From NCBI GenBank assembly GCA_019828595.1, contig JAHQRK010000023.1, positions 930,001-994,000 of the forward strand: a DNA stretch of 64,000 nt, given 5' to 3'. The stretch's first letter is position 1; each line of letters starts with the position of its first letter. Positions 1 through 11,800 of the stretch are shown here, in pieces. The translations under genes and the position numbers were made by a program. The DNA comes from Aphanomyces cochlioides. Lineage: Eukaryota > Oomycota > Saprolegniomycetes > Saprolegniales > Verrucalvaceae. The notes under the pieces are model-generated. The model was not told the origin of the DNA. It searched no databases and saw nothing but the letters and a program-made list of their open reading frames with translations.

Positions 1-816
1 TGATTTTCTGATGCTGTACTTCAGTCTCTTTCTCCGACTCTAAACTAAAAGTACAGCATCGTGATTAGAGCAGCCGGTGGGGATGCTCTCACCCCACCAT
101 AATCTCCCTTCAAGACAAAATGTATTAAATCAAACAGGTTTCGTCAAGTCTCCATGCCATGGACACGATTAACAATGCTCTCCAGCAGCGTGCTGTCCCC
201 CTAAAGCCAACTGCAACACTAATCGTCTATCTATCCATCATACTCATCGCTCTGGAATGCCGTTCAAATTTCACTTCACTTTCCGTTTGACACAGCAACA
301 TACCACAACAATCATATGAACCGCAAACAATCCAAGGCTCTCTGAACTTTGATCTCCATCTCAATCCACTTTATTCGACGCTTTCATCTTCACTTCTCAT
401 CAGCACCGAGACTCCAAACAGTGACATTCGCACATTCTCCCCACCCTTCCATGAAAAATTACAATGTTTTCCCGCAGAAGAAATAGGTGAGATATTCCAT
501 TAGATGTGGCCCTGCACAAACCACAACAGTCTCTGGCTTGGTCTTGTACCGCATCGTGTGCGCTGCCGTGAACGACACCGCGTACAGCAGCCACGCGAGG
601 AAATCATTTAACCCGTGCGATCCTTGAGGGCCGTCGAGCTTGCTGTCAAACGGACTCTTTTCGCGTAAGTGGGATTGTATCTTGTGGATGCCAGGATTCA
701 AGTGTTTTTACATTTTATCTTGATTTTTGTATACTTTTGTTTCAAACAGCGATTCAAACAAAATCTGAAGTCGCTTGTTGCACACACTTGGGCGACTGGC
801 ATTTTGACTCCAAGGC
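1..816. other. Intergenic, 5' flank of P4-ATPase 1
   Basis: No gene is firmly supported here. The minus strand carries an open frame at about 459-701 with a hydrophobic stretch and a CAGPHL segment, ending at a TAA at 459-461. It has no good start and no family I recognise, so it could be a terminal exon or chance. The last 150 bases lie directly upstream of the P4-ATPase start and should hold its promoter and 5' UTR, but I see no clear TATA element. Confidence 0.4.
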
Positions 817-3800
817 ATGGCGCAGGAAGACGCGTACCGCGCGATAACTAAGAGCCCCAAGCAATCGTCGTCAGAACCGAATAGCGAGTACCGTTTTGTG
901 TACTTGAATGCGCGTGGCAATGAGACCCACGCGCCGTTTTGCTCGAATGTTGTGATCACGTCCAAGTACACGGTGTTGTCCTTCTTGCCAAAGTTTTTAG
1001 CAGAAAGCTTTGCGAAATTGGCGAACGCGTACTTTCTAGTCGTCTCGATCTTGCAGTGCATCACAGTGATCTCGAATACGAGCGGGTTTGTCTCGACCTT
1101 GTGATGATCATGACCGTGACGCTTTCTCCGTCTGTAGAATTCCAACGTCGTTTCCAGTGTTGGTCTTCATCTTGGCCGTCGATGGTATTCTTGCCATCAT
1201 TGAAGATCGCCGTCGTCACATTGCCGATGAAGAAGCCAACTCGGCCAAATGCCAAGTCGTGACTCCCTCTGGAAGCCTTGAAACCATCCTCTGGTCTCAC
1301 CTGCAAGTTGGCCAAATTGTCAAATTGGGCAACCGCGACACTGCGCCTGCAGATTTGCTTATTCTGGCCGTTCATGAAGTTGACCCTGACCACAAAGCTG
1401 GCATTTGCTACGTCGAAACCAAATCGCTCGATGGTGAAACCAATTTGAAATTGAGGTACGACGAAGTGTCTACCATGATTATTGATTGCATTGACAATGT
1501 AGACAAGCGATGGAAAGCACGCTTGAAGCTCAAACTGAGCACGAAGTATTGCAACTCCACGGTCGCGTCGAATGTGAACAGCCCAATAAAGCCATCAGTC
1601 GATTTACAGGCTCATTCTTTGTCGATCAAGCTGATGGCTCGGTCGTGAATGATCCAATTTCTATCAAGAATATCTTGCTCCGTGGCTGCCAGCTTCGCAA
1701 CACCGAATGGATGTATGGATTGGTTTTGAATACAGGTCCTGACACGAAAATAATGCAATCGTCAGCCAAACCTGTTACGAAGTGGAGCTCAATCAACGGG
1801 CAAGTGAATATTATGATCCAGTGGCTTCTCTTGATGCTCGTGATTTTGTGCGCTGCGTCCGCGACTGCGTTTCTCGTCTGGGTATGTTCTCCTGGCGAAA
1901 TGCAATTAATTTTGGATGGCTAGGATAACAACTTCAATTCGTATGCATGCGCCAAAACTAATAGCTGCTACTTGACTGTAGACGGTCATGGCTCAGCATA
2001 CCGATGGTTGGATTTCTCGCGTGCTTTGGAGTCTGAAGTGTTTCTAGGTTCGTGGCGTTTGGACAATATTTCCTCCTGATGTATCAAATCATTCCCGTGT
2101 CGTTGTATGTCACGATTTCGACGGTCATGTTTCTCCAAGCCATATTTATGTCTATGGATCTTGACATGTACTACGAAGATCTTGACGTCCGCATGATTGT
2201 ACGTACGATGGGTCTTAATGAAGAACTCGGACAAGTGTCTTACATCTTTTCCGACAAGACGGGAACGCTCACGTGCAACGTCATGGAGTTCCGCAAGTGT
2301 TCCATCAATGGTGTGAGCTATGGTTTAGGCACGACTGAAATTGGTACAACATTACAATATGTTTGAATTCTGAAACTGGGAATTTTAGGTCGTGCTGCTC
2401 TCGTTCGCAAAGGCCTACCAGTGCCTGAAATACCAAAGACCTCGAAAGCAAACAAAGTTCCCTACGTCAACTTCGAAGACCCTCGACTCCACCAAAAACT
2501 GAATGATATTCCTCTTCACAGCACTGCAACGACGCTGACAAAAGAAGCGGATTTCTTCCTACACTTGGCAATCTGCCACACGGTCATTCCCGAACAAGCC
2601 ACCGACAAGAACGGAGAACCTATCTTGCGGTACTCTGCATCTTCGCCTGATGAACAAGCGCTTGTGTCTGCAGCCAAGTTTTTCGGTTTTGCGTTTGAAT
2701 CACGTGGACTTGGTGTCGCTCGTATTCGTATCTCCAACAAAGCGCTTCAGAAAGACCCTTCCGCCCCAAGCGAATTGTGGGAATTCAAAGTCTGCGATGT
2801 TTTGGAATTCAACTCTGATCGTAAACGCATGAGTTGTGTCGTCCAAGATCCCGATGGCAACTATGTTCTCTTGACCAAGGGTGCTGATAATGTGATCACG
2901 CCACTGTTGTCTAACTCTCTCAACGATGCCTCCATTGTTTCTACGACTTTTGAACAGTTGCAATCGTTTGCCGACGATGGTCTTCGTACGCTCACGATTG
3001 CCAAGAAGACGATCCCGACCCAGTACTATCTCGAATGGTCCAAGCGATACAAAGTGGCCTGTGCGTCGTTGGAACAAATAGACAAGCGAAAGCATGGGCA
3101 GCCCAATGACATTGATGCTTGCATGGTTGAATTGGAGCAAGACCTTGTGCTTTTGGGTGCGACGGCCATCGAAGATAAGTTGCAAAATAATGTCCCTCGT
3201 GCCATTCACAGGTAGCGCATTTGAGTACTGTGCATTTTCAACAAGCAAATGTAGGCTCATGGAAGCCGGTATGAAGGTCTGGGTGTTGACAGGGGACAAG
3301 CAAGAAACTGCTATCAATATTGCCTATGCTTGTCAGCTCATGGACAACGACATGATGCAGTACATTTTCAACTTGGACGAATACCCAGACTTAGCCTCAT
3401 TGCGTGCGAGTTTTGAATTATGCGTCGCTGATTTATCTCGTGCGTTTGCTCGACGTCCTGTGCACAAACTCACGTTGTCTATTTGTAGAAGTTGAAATAA
3501 CCCGTCGATCGCTTGTGATTGATGGTGATGCGCTTGAAATGGTCATGGCAGATCCTGAAACGTGTGCTATGTTTTTGAAAGTGGCAATGGAATGTGCTTC
3601 TGTCGTGTGCTGTCGTGTGTCGCCATCGCAAAAGGCTGAAGTTGTTGGCTTGGTTCGCACGAACAACGTCAAGGCGAGGTATTGACAATTCGCTTGCGAG
3701 TGGTGTATGAATTGATATATTGTAGAACTCTTGCCATTGGTGACGGTGCCAACGATGTTGCCATGATTCAACGTGCGCACATTGGAGTCGGTATTTGCGG

Positions 3801-5115
3801 TCAGGAAGGCATGCAAGCTGTCAACTCGAGTGATTATGCCATCGGTCAATTTTATTTCCTGGAAAAACTCTTGCTTCATCACGGAAGATTGAACTACGTT
3901 CGCATGTCAAAGTTGGTTGGATACATGTTTTACAAGAACATTATCATGGCTTTGGCTCAATACTTCTATCTCTACACTACTGGTATGCACACTTTCATAG
4001 TTTTAAATCATGACGATCTCTTGCTAGGTTCTTCTGGCCAAAAAGCATATTCTGAAATTGCATTTCAAATGTACAACTTGGCATTCACGTCCATGCCAAT
4101 TATTGTCTTGGGTGTGTTTGACTACGATGTGCCGTGGTCAGTTGGCCAGCTATTCCCATCGCTGTATAAGCCGGGTATCACGGGTGAGCTCTTCAACACC
4201 ACTGTGTTCTTCAAGTGGATTGCTGCGTCGATCTTTGAAGCCGCTGTCATTTTTATTGTATCCGTCTATGGATACAACCAAGTCGGACAAGCCATCGGCA
4301 ATGGTGATATCCAACAATATGGTATCATGATGTTCGCCCTCGTTGTACTTGTATGCAATTTCAAGGTCCGTCTCGCCTAATCTACTCCTTGACTTAATGT
4401 TTGTCGTAGATCATTCCAATTCAACAATCTTGGCTCCTCCTTGGTGGTGTTGTGTGGTGGCTCGGTGTTTTCTTCTACATTCCAGTCTGTTTGTATCTTG
4501 AATCCAATTGGTATTGGCTCTCTGAAACTGACTACGGCGCGACTGAAAACACTCTCAATGGTATTGCTTTTGCCCATCACACAGGTGACTGATGTGTGAT
4601 ATTGTAGGCGGTGTCTTTTGGTTGATCATACCGCTTGCATTATCCATGTGCTTATTGCGTTATTTCTCCTGGATGGTTTTGCAACGTCAATTCTATCCTT
4701 TCTTGTGGCAAGTCGTGCAAGAAAAACATGTCTTGGGTATGTTGGATGGCCCACCAGCTGCTGCCACGGCTGCAGATTTGGAAGCTGGACGTCAAGCACC
4801 GCTCGTACCAGATCGCAGGTCAAGTTTGCAACACTCTCGTCATGTACGCATATCTCCACTCTATTTGTATTTATCTCCAACTTATAGAGCAATTCATCGT
4901 CGCGCTCGGTTAACCGCAAGAATAGTGGTTTTGCGTTCAGTCACGACCCGCATTCGTCCATGGCGGAAGGCATTATGATTACTCATGCTCGGGATTCTCT
5001 CTCGGACGTCATGAAGACTGCTGAAAACCGCGTGCGAGTCACTCGTCTCGATCAACGCCCCTCGGATTATGCCTTGAATCGTGAAAACCAACAGCCATCG
5101 GGCTATTTTATCTAG
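817..5115 (+). CDS. P4-type phospholipid-transporting ATPase (flippase), 13 exons
   Basis: Moves aminophospholipids from the outer to the cytosolic leaflet of Golgi, endosome or plasma membranes, driven by ATP. Exons: 817-1085, 1138-1455, 1503-1881, 1924-2006, 2048-2343, 2389-3211, 3255-3439, 3489-3678, 3726-3982, 4028-4365, 4410-4560, 4608-4843, 4888-5115. The sum is 3753 nt, giving 1250 residues, a normal length for the family. Introns are 41-52 nt. Visible P4 signatures: SLDGETNLK in the actuator domain, PVSLYV in membrane helix 4, the phosphorylated Asp of [10 protein letters not shown] near residue 419, [10 protein letters not shown], and [10 protein letters not shown] in the hinge. A phosphorylated Asp plus a PISL-type helix 4 separates P4 from ion pumps. 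The C-terminal tail (SGFAFS) matches the paralogue at 26248-30139, which has only two introns. The 41-nt intron at 2007-2047 is needed to avoid a frameshift. A CDC50-type beta subunit would be expected elsewhere in the genome. Confidence 0.93.
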
Positions 5116-5431
5116 GTAGATCTTTCATTTCATTAACTTGTGTTTCTTGGCAAAGTTTCTCCTGTTGTCGTCGTGTGGACACCGACTCTGTTCTGTGCGT
5201 CCTTTCTAAGTTCAAATTGTGAAAATATATGCAAAATTAAACTTGATATGTATATTGAAACTCGACCTACAATAAGACATCAATCTCGTACATTCCAGTA
5301 CGTACAGCTGTCACTTCAATGTAAATTGTTTAATAATGCAGCTTTCACAAGTACATTTGATACCTGATGTATTGTATGATGGTCATTACTCATGGTACTG
5401 TGCTAATGACAGCTCGGTTCATACAAAGCTC
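5116..5431. other. Intergenic gap
   Basis: About 315 AT-rich bases between the flippase stop and the next start. It must hold the flippase 3' UTR and the promoter of the secreted-protein gene. I see no repeat or recognisable element. Confidence 0.5.
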
Positions 5432-6696
5432 ATGTGGATGAAGGCATGTACATGGGCTGCCACGGCGACCGTCGTTTGTGCGCAATCCACGCCGACTACT
5501 ACAGCGTCGTGCGAAACATGGAATCCTGATGCCGCAAAAGCTACGGCGCCTCTTGGCGGGATTTATACAACGCTGTCTCCGCTGGCCGTGTGGTCGCCAG
5601 GTTTTGGTTCGTGCCTTTTGAACTCCCAAGAGCGCATGCTCAAGGTGCTTAGCTCAGTCAGCGACTACTCCGAGTGCAATACCACCATGACATGGCTTCA
5701 GTCGGCGCCCTTGAAGAATATGCCATTCCAAGACACGAATCGAACACAAGATCAAGCCGTGGCGCTCGCCAAGTTTTTGCTCACACTCAAGGACAGCGAA
5801 ATTCAAAACGCCTGCACCAACACACTTGCGTCAGTCTCGTCGTGTATCATCAAGCGAGTAAGATATGATTCACACATCAATTTCTTACGTTAGATGCGTA
5901 GATTGTGCCAGCCATGCAACAATATCTCCTCGATGCCCCTTGCTGCTCCTCTTGGATACAGTCTTTTACTGGCCCTACTCTTGATGTCTTCACTGCCAAC
6001 TTGCTCAAATACGTGTCCAACGTTGTCTGCTCGACACAACCGATTTCTGGAGGCACAGGTGTGCGTAGTTGTGGTGCTGCCTTCGTTCAAGCTGTCGTTC
6101 CACCCACGGCGAATATGGTGGACCTATTCCAGCGTTTATCCCAGTTTGTTGTCGTACCAAACAATCAAGGTTGTCTCGCCCAAGAGGGCAAACCCTTCAC
6201 GGATACATCTGGCAGCCCCCACGACGCACTTTTCCTCAACACGACAGCATTCAGTGGATGCGCTTCGCCGCTCGACCAGTTCGTGCTGTGGGTCAAGGCG
6301 GTGCCATACATGAGTGCAATTAAAGCGTTTGATCCCGCAAGCCTGTTTCAAGACAATGGCTTTGTCCAGGGACAAAAACTCCTTCCATACTTGAACCTTT
6401 TTTTGCCAAGCGACAATAACGCAGCCATGGCTACCATCAACGCCATCTACGAACCAACACGCGCTCACTTAGCCAACGGCTATGCCTCTTCTTGTAAATT
6501 CTCGGTTGCATCAAGCCCATGGACGTATTTGGCGGACTGGCCGTACGATATCAAGACTACAGCTGCACCTGAATCTGCGGTCGTTGCGCCAACGACAACA
6601 CCAGTCACTACTGCTAAAGCACCTGCTTCCTCTGCGGCGGTGTCCACAATTGGAACCTTAGTCGCCATGCTTTCTGTACTTGCTATCATTATTTGA
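5432..6696 (+). CDS. Secreted, probably GPI-anchored Cys-rich protein
   Basis: Two exons, 5432-5857 and 5902-6696, joined in phase 0 across a 44-nt intron, give 406 residues. The start at 5432 is chosen because it opens directly with a signal peptide ending near VVCAQS. An in-frame ATG 96 nt upstream would put 32 polar residues in front of it. The mature part is rich in cysteine (paired Cys-Cys after the intron, then spaced singles) and has NTT/NRT N-glycosylation sites. Near the end comes a Thr/Ala/Pro/Ser-rich stalk (APTTTPVTTAKAP), and the protein finishes with a short hydrophobic tail of the type replaced by a GPI anchor. I do not recognise the domain. The layout (signal, Cys-rich domain, mucin-like stalk, GPI tail) is common among oomycete cell-surface proteins. 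It is not clearly an elicitin. Confidence 0.75.
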
Positions 6697-6887
6697 GATG
6701 GCGACATGTAATCACTTCTCGTATTGGAGAGTTATAAACGTGTATGAGCTTAACCAAGCTTTTTAGATATGTGTTGTCTCCTTGTCATTCTGTAATTTCT
6801 CATGAGATCTCCTATCTAAGCTGCATGCGATGGAAATCTTGCACAATTCGAGAATGATTCAATGCCAAACGACATAACATCATGATT

Positions 6888-8110
6888 TTAGTCGCTTGAA
6901 TAGTTCTCGTCCATGCGATAAATATCTTGGAGGTTGGCATTCAGTGCATTAAAGACTGCTTTGATGAATCCAATGGCTAGCTCATGATTTTTAGTGAATG
7001 AATTGACATCACGATATGGTTTGCCTTTCAATACATGTGCAATTATTCCCAGTCGCGAGTTAAGGGAACACATAACCCCAATCGTGGTTCTAGATTTGGA
7101 GGCTTGCGCGTACTGACAATGTGAATGTTCGCCAGGTCAATACGTCTAGCATGTACACCGAGTTTGCAGTGTGAAAGGTGACCAAGCCATTGAGCAGGGC
7201 ACTGGCTTTATCGAGGTACACAATTCCCCTCTCATCTTGTATCCAAGGCTCAAAGCTGAAGAGATGAGCGACCATCGAATACAAGTATGTCGGCTCTGTT
7301 GAGTGCAGACTGGCGGGAAGGACGACTTTCTTTTGCTTGAAACCAACCCAAGCAAGACAAAGTCCAATGCAAACAAATGTAAGCCCAACTTGAGCACCGA
7401 AGCGTTTGCGACTCCCCGAGAACACGACGCCCAAATTGCAAATGAACTCGAAGTCGAACTCATTGGACACACATTGTCGATCCAATATGACTCGGACATG
7501 CGTTGGAGCAACACATTGCGTGATGGCCATGACATCCATATCAAGATGGAGCTACTGCTAGCATACTTCCGAGTATGGCAACAAAATAAGAAATGTTACG
7601 AATTGGACTCCCCGGAGGAAATAGAGGCACAAGTTTCGTGGAATGTCGAGCGCCTTCAAGGTATGGCTCGCAGGCTTTCAGGCTTTACTGACGTCGAAAG
7701 GACAGTTAGGGCTCCATTCGAACCTGTAAATGAGACGACTTCGCGGTCCAACGTAGCCCGCAAATACATTTGCATTCACGACCAAAAGGCGTAGAGAATA
7801 TAACTTCACATTGGCTGACACACGACCAAGTTTCAATGCACAATCGGCTGATTCTAGTATATCGAGGCAGGTATCACCCATATTGCCAGTAGCTATGCCT
7901 GGAACAACTGCTTTCCACTCGTATAAAGTCATTCCGAAGACAGAGGAATTGTACATGGTCAAACAGCATCCCAATATGGATAAGGGATAGACTGCTTTTA
8001 GTGCAGCGGCATAGCACAGAGGTGTGCCCCCAAAATACGTAAACTTTGCCTGTTGCTAAGCCAAAGGGAGAACTGTTTAATACCACACTCGTCGTTTTCA
8101 TTCCCATGCA
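6888..8110 (-). pseudogene. Array copy 1: 3' remnant of two-module membrane protein
   Basis: Leftmost, heavily decayed copy of the family described for 14538-19822. Recognisable pieces, reading along the minus strand, are an ectodomain piece with a Cys-Leu-Asp segment (about 7680-8107, split over two frames) and an ALTVLSTSV-like piece. After a deletion of about 100 codons comes the last membrane block with SALLNGLVT and YMLDV motifs (7090-7539), followed by the C-terminal tail. The tail (6888-7073) ends at a TAA-type stop after DENYSSD and appears to be the only copy in the array that keeps a plausible original C-terminus. At least three frame changes and a large deletion rule out function. 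Confidence 0.7.
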
Positions 8111-8690
8111 AACATCAGAGAGGGTATCAGTAGTAATGCAAAGAGCTCTTAGACAAGTTGGTGTGTGGTTCTATGACTCTTTTATGTAATGATGTCATCA
8201 GCCGAGTCACAAGCAGCATATACTTCGAAGTATCAAACTTTCAGGCGAAGATGAGTTGGACGTGGATGCCAAGACAGCAAAAAGTAAACTTTAGCGGTTA
8301 AGAGACACAAAGTCCTCTGGGGACCGCACAAGCGGTTAAGACAGACAAGACTGTCTATGTTCTCGTGTCTCCATTTTGAGCGAACAACTCCGAAAGATTC
8401 ATGCTTTGCTAGGCAAATGAAGGTCTGCAATTTTGACTAGAAATTTTAATTCCATGTTTAAGCGTCTCCTACTCAAGCACTCGAGATCATTACACACCAA
8501 ATACCATTAGTTTTTCGTTGATGATGGCCGCAGAAATACAATTAGGCTAAAGAGAAACTCGTCTTAAGTTTCATGCCACTCTCTTGATGTACAAATAGTT
8601 CAAAAACCGAGAGCTCGGATGCTGCTGATCTCAGTCACCAGCTAAAGGCATACAACCGCCTAATCGTCATCCAAGGCCTTGTGGTTTCAA
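8111..8690. other. Intergenic between array copies 1 and 2
   Basis: No coding potential I can support. It sits where the missing 5' part of copy 1 should be, so it is probably diverged array sequence, but I cannot align it to the other copies by eye. Confidence 0.4.
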
Positions 8691-8870
8691 ATTCTGGGCT
8701 TTCTCCACGTCTTCACGTCAAGCATTACACCCAATCCTTCGTGTGAATTGTGACAAAACCATTGAGCAAGGCACTCGCTTTGCCGAGTTGCACAGTACCT
8801 CTCTCATTCAACATCCATCAGTTGAAACTGAAGAGGTGAGCTGGCACGGCGTACAATATATCGGATTTGT
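8690..8870 (-). pseudogene. Orphan C-terminal fragment of the array family
   Basis: The minus-strand translation repeats the last membrane block of the family (HLFSFN, stop, WMLNERG, then KASALLNGFVT), interrupted by several stop codons. It lies directly after the C-terminal part of copy 2, in a position where the normal tail of copy 2 should be. This makes it an extra, partial copy joined to copy 2 by an unequal exchange. Confidence 0.65.
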
Positions 8871-11800
8871 AGTGTGAACAACTCTTATCACGGAACGTGT
8901 AATTACTCCCAGTCACCAGTTTTAGTGGCACGCATGAGCTTAACCATGGCTCTATATCTCGTGGTTTGAGAATTTTAAAGGTTCGCCAAGTCTTAACGTC
9001 CAACATGTACACAGCCTCAGTCGTATTATACGTGACCAGACCATTTAACAAGGCGCTTGCTTGGTCAAGGTAGACAATTCCTCGAGCGTCGAGCATCCAC
9101 GGTTCATATCTGAAGAGATTAGCCGCCATGGAGTATAGAAATGTCGGCTCTGATGAATAGATACTTTTGGGCAGGACGACTTTCTTCCGTTTGTAAACGA
9201 CCCAACCAAGACACAACGCAAGGCAAGCAACATTTAGTGCAACTTGAAAGACTAGTCTAGCTCGACTGCCGGTAGAAATAACTCCCAAGTTGCAAATGAA
9301 TTCTAAATCGAATTCATTTGTATTGCACAGCGGATCCAACGTAATAAGGACATGCACGGGAGAGACAAACTGCGTGATGGCGACGGCAGTCCACATCAAG
9401 ATGGAGCTGGGACTCGCGTACTTTCGAGTGTAACCTTTGGTCCAGACGGACAGAATATCTTGAACAATATACGCGAGCCAACAAACTTCACCGGACACGA
9501 GTACCATTTGGCAGCGCGACAACAAGGTCTCCTCTGGGCTTTGAAACTTTGTCGCAATGCCAGTGGGGGATTGCACTAGTTGCAACTGTCCAGTGCTGAG
9601 GAAGCAAAGTGCAGACACTGCGCGGAGAAACAAGAGAGGGCGACCAACCCACACGGTCGCTCCAACCGAATTGATCTTAACTACATTACGAGGATCAATG
9701 CGACCTTTAGCCAAAACAAAATACACCACAACCATCGCAACGACGCAAACCATGAGAAAAGTCACGTACTGGACTCCCCTGAGAAAATAGAGGCACAAAC
9801 TTTGCGAGATATCAAGCGATTTTAAGTCGTACGCCTCCGACTTGACTGAAGTTGAGAAGACGGTAAGAGCTCCATGAGCACCTGTAAATGAAATTACTTC
9901 ACGATTCGACGTTGCCCACAAGTATAAATGCATCCACGACCAAAACGTCCAACCAGGTTCACTCTGGGAAAACACATTGGTCAACGCGATTGTCCGAGAG
10001 CCGTCCCGCTTGGCGGCAAATTGAAACAAGCTCACGTTCAGCACTCCTGCTATAGACCGAACCATGTTAAGCTGATTTTGGTAAAGAGCTGCAATTGTTG
10101 ATACATTTGATAGCATGTTTGCGATGCGACCAAGGTTAATCTGGCAGTCGCTCGTTTCGAGTACATGAAGACAGATCTGTTCAATGACTTTATGATCGAT
10201 ATTACCACAAGAGATTGCTGCAATAACTGCCATCCAATCGGTCACAATCATACCCTCGGCCACAGCGGGAAGTGTACACGGTCCAACTGCATCCCAAAAT
10301 GGATACGGTGTTGGTTGACTCGTTGCTGCGGCATAACACAAAGGAGTGCCTCCAAAATACACAAAGTCAGCCTGTTGCCATGACGACGGAAGAATAGTTT
10401 GGTACCAATTTCGTTTTGTCATGACTTGACACAGAGTAGATAATGCTGGCTTCGTATAGCATAGAGCCCGCAATTCCTTTGTCAAGTTGGTAATCAATGC
10501 CACCAACTCTTCAGGGGGTAGAATGTAATGGACATCAATTGAGCCATAGGGACCAATGCGCTGTTCAAAAAGTTGAGCGGCCCATGATACTACCTGAGGG
10601 AGAGTTTGGTTGGCTATCAACAAACTGTGAATTGTGATATTTGAAAAGGCAAATCGACTACTCTGACGAATGAGAGATGATCCGCCGATACCAGATGCAT
10701 TAGAGCCGCATGCCCACAAGTCACTGGCAAATGACCAGTACATTTTCATAGATGTCTGGTCAGAAAGTCGCCAAGTGCCGTTGAAAGTCGCCAAGTGCCG
10801 TTGCGCGACTGAAGCGTGAGAGGGTATTGTACACCAAATGCATTTTCAACTTGAATAGTCTGAATCAGCCCTGGCAGTTTGTAGTTTTGCCACTGGAGAA
10901 TAAAGTCAGTGAGATTGTTTGACTGCCACCACGCCACCTCGCCTTGAATGGACAATATTGGGTCGCGCAGTGTCGTTTGAAGCCACGCTTTCCCTGCAGC
11001 AGACAAACTCAATTCTGTTGCAATTGCAGTTGTAAAACTATCATGCCAGCAAGACATGAACTGTTCGTGGTTGATATTGCGTAAAATAGCTTCTAAATAC
11101 TCTGCTGCATTTGATAGTTGCTGTTTTTCACAGCGTTGTTGGCGCTCGAGAGAATTCGCTAGCTCCCAATTGCGGTTAAAATCCACCCAGCAATACTGCT
11201 TGGGATCCACGGAGCTGAGCAACCGTGCATTTGACGCAAACCTACAGTAATGCAATCAATTTACAGGAAGAATAACATTGGGAAAGCATACCAGTGATAG
11301 ATTGCTCAAACAAACTCAGCGTGGAAAACTTGACGCGACTTGCCTGACTCGCAAATGTCGAAATAGTTCCCGTCGACGAATTGTGCAGGTCAACAAGTGC
11401 ATATTTGGGATCTTCAATGTCCAATCGGCCCTTTGATTGATCTAGCTGAAGGAGTGTAGCAAGGAATCGATGGGCACCCGTTGTATTAAACTGTGTCCAC
11501 CAGAAGTCATTCGACAAGCTGTTGTCCAGGAGAACAGGCTACCACTCAAAGTCGCAACAATGTAGGCAAATGCAAGTGCAATAAAGAATTTTATCTAGTG
11601 AGAGTACACAAATCCCGCATTTGTTGTTGACATCACCGTAGTGTCTAATTTACTCTTGCCGGGATCTCCACTGTTACCGCACCAAGCCTGATCGTTCTCA
11701 AATCTGTAAAGATGCCACGATTTGATGTCAAAGACAAAATTGACTTTGGGCCAACGTATAACGAAAACGCCACTCATGACATTTGAAACACTGTCATGCC

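Noticed and set aside
459..701. Small minus-strand frame with a hydrophobic segment
   Set aside because: No start, no family match; may be the last exon of an unseen gene but cannot be supported.
2007..2047. Apparent frameshift in P4-ATPase 1 before helix 4
   Set aside because: A 41-nt GT-AG intron here joins YRW to FVAFGQYF, aligns with the paralogue and makes the total coding length divisible by three.
5432..6696. Elicitin assignment for the secreted Cys-rich protein
   Set aside because: Cysteine number and spacing and the domain size do not fit the six-cysteine, about 98-residue elicitin domain.
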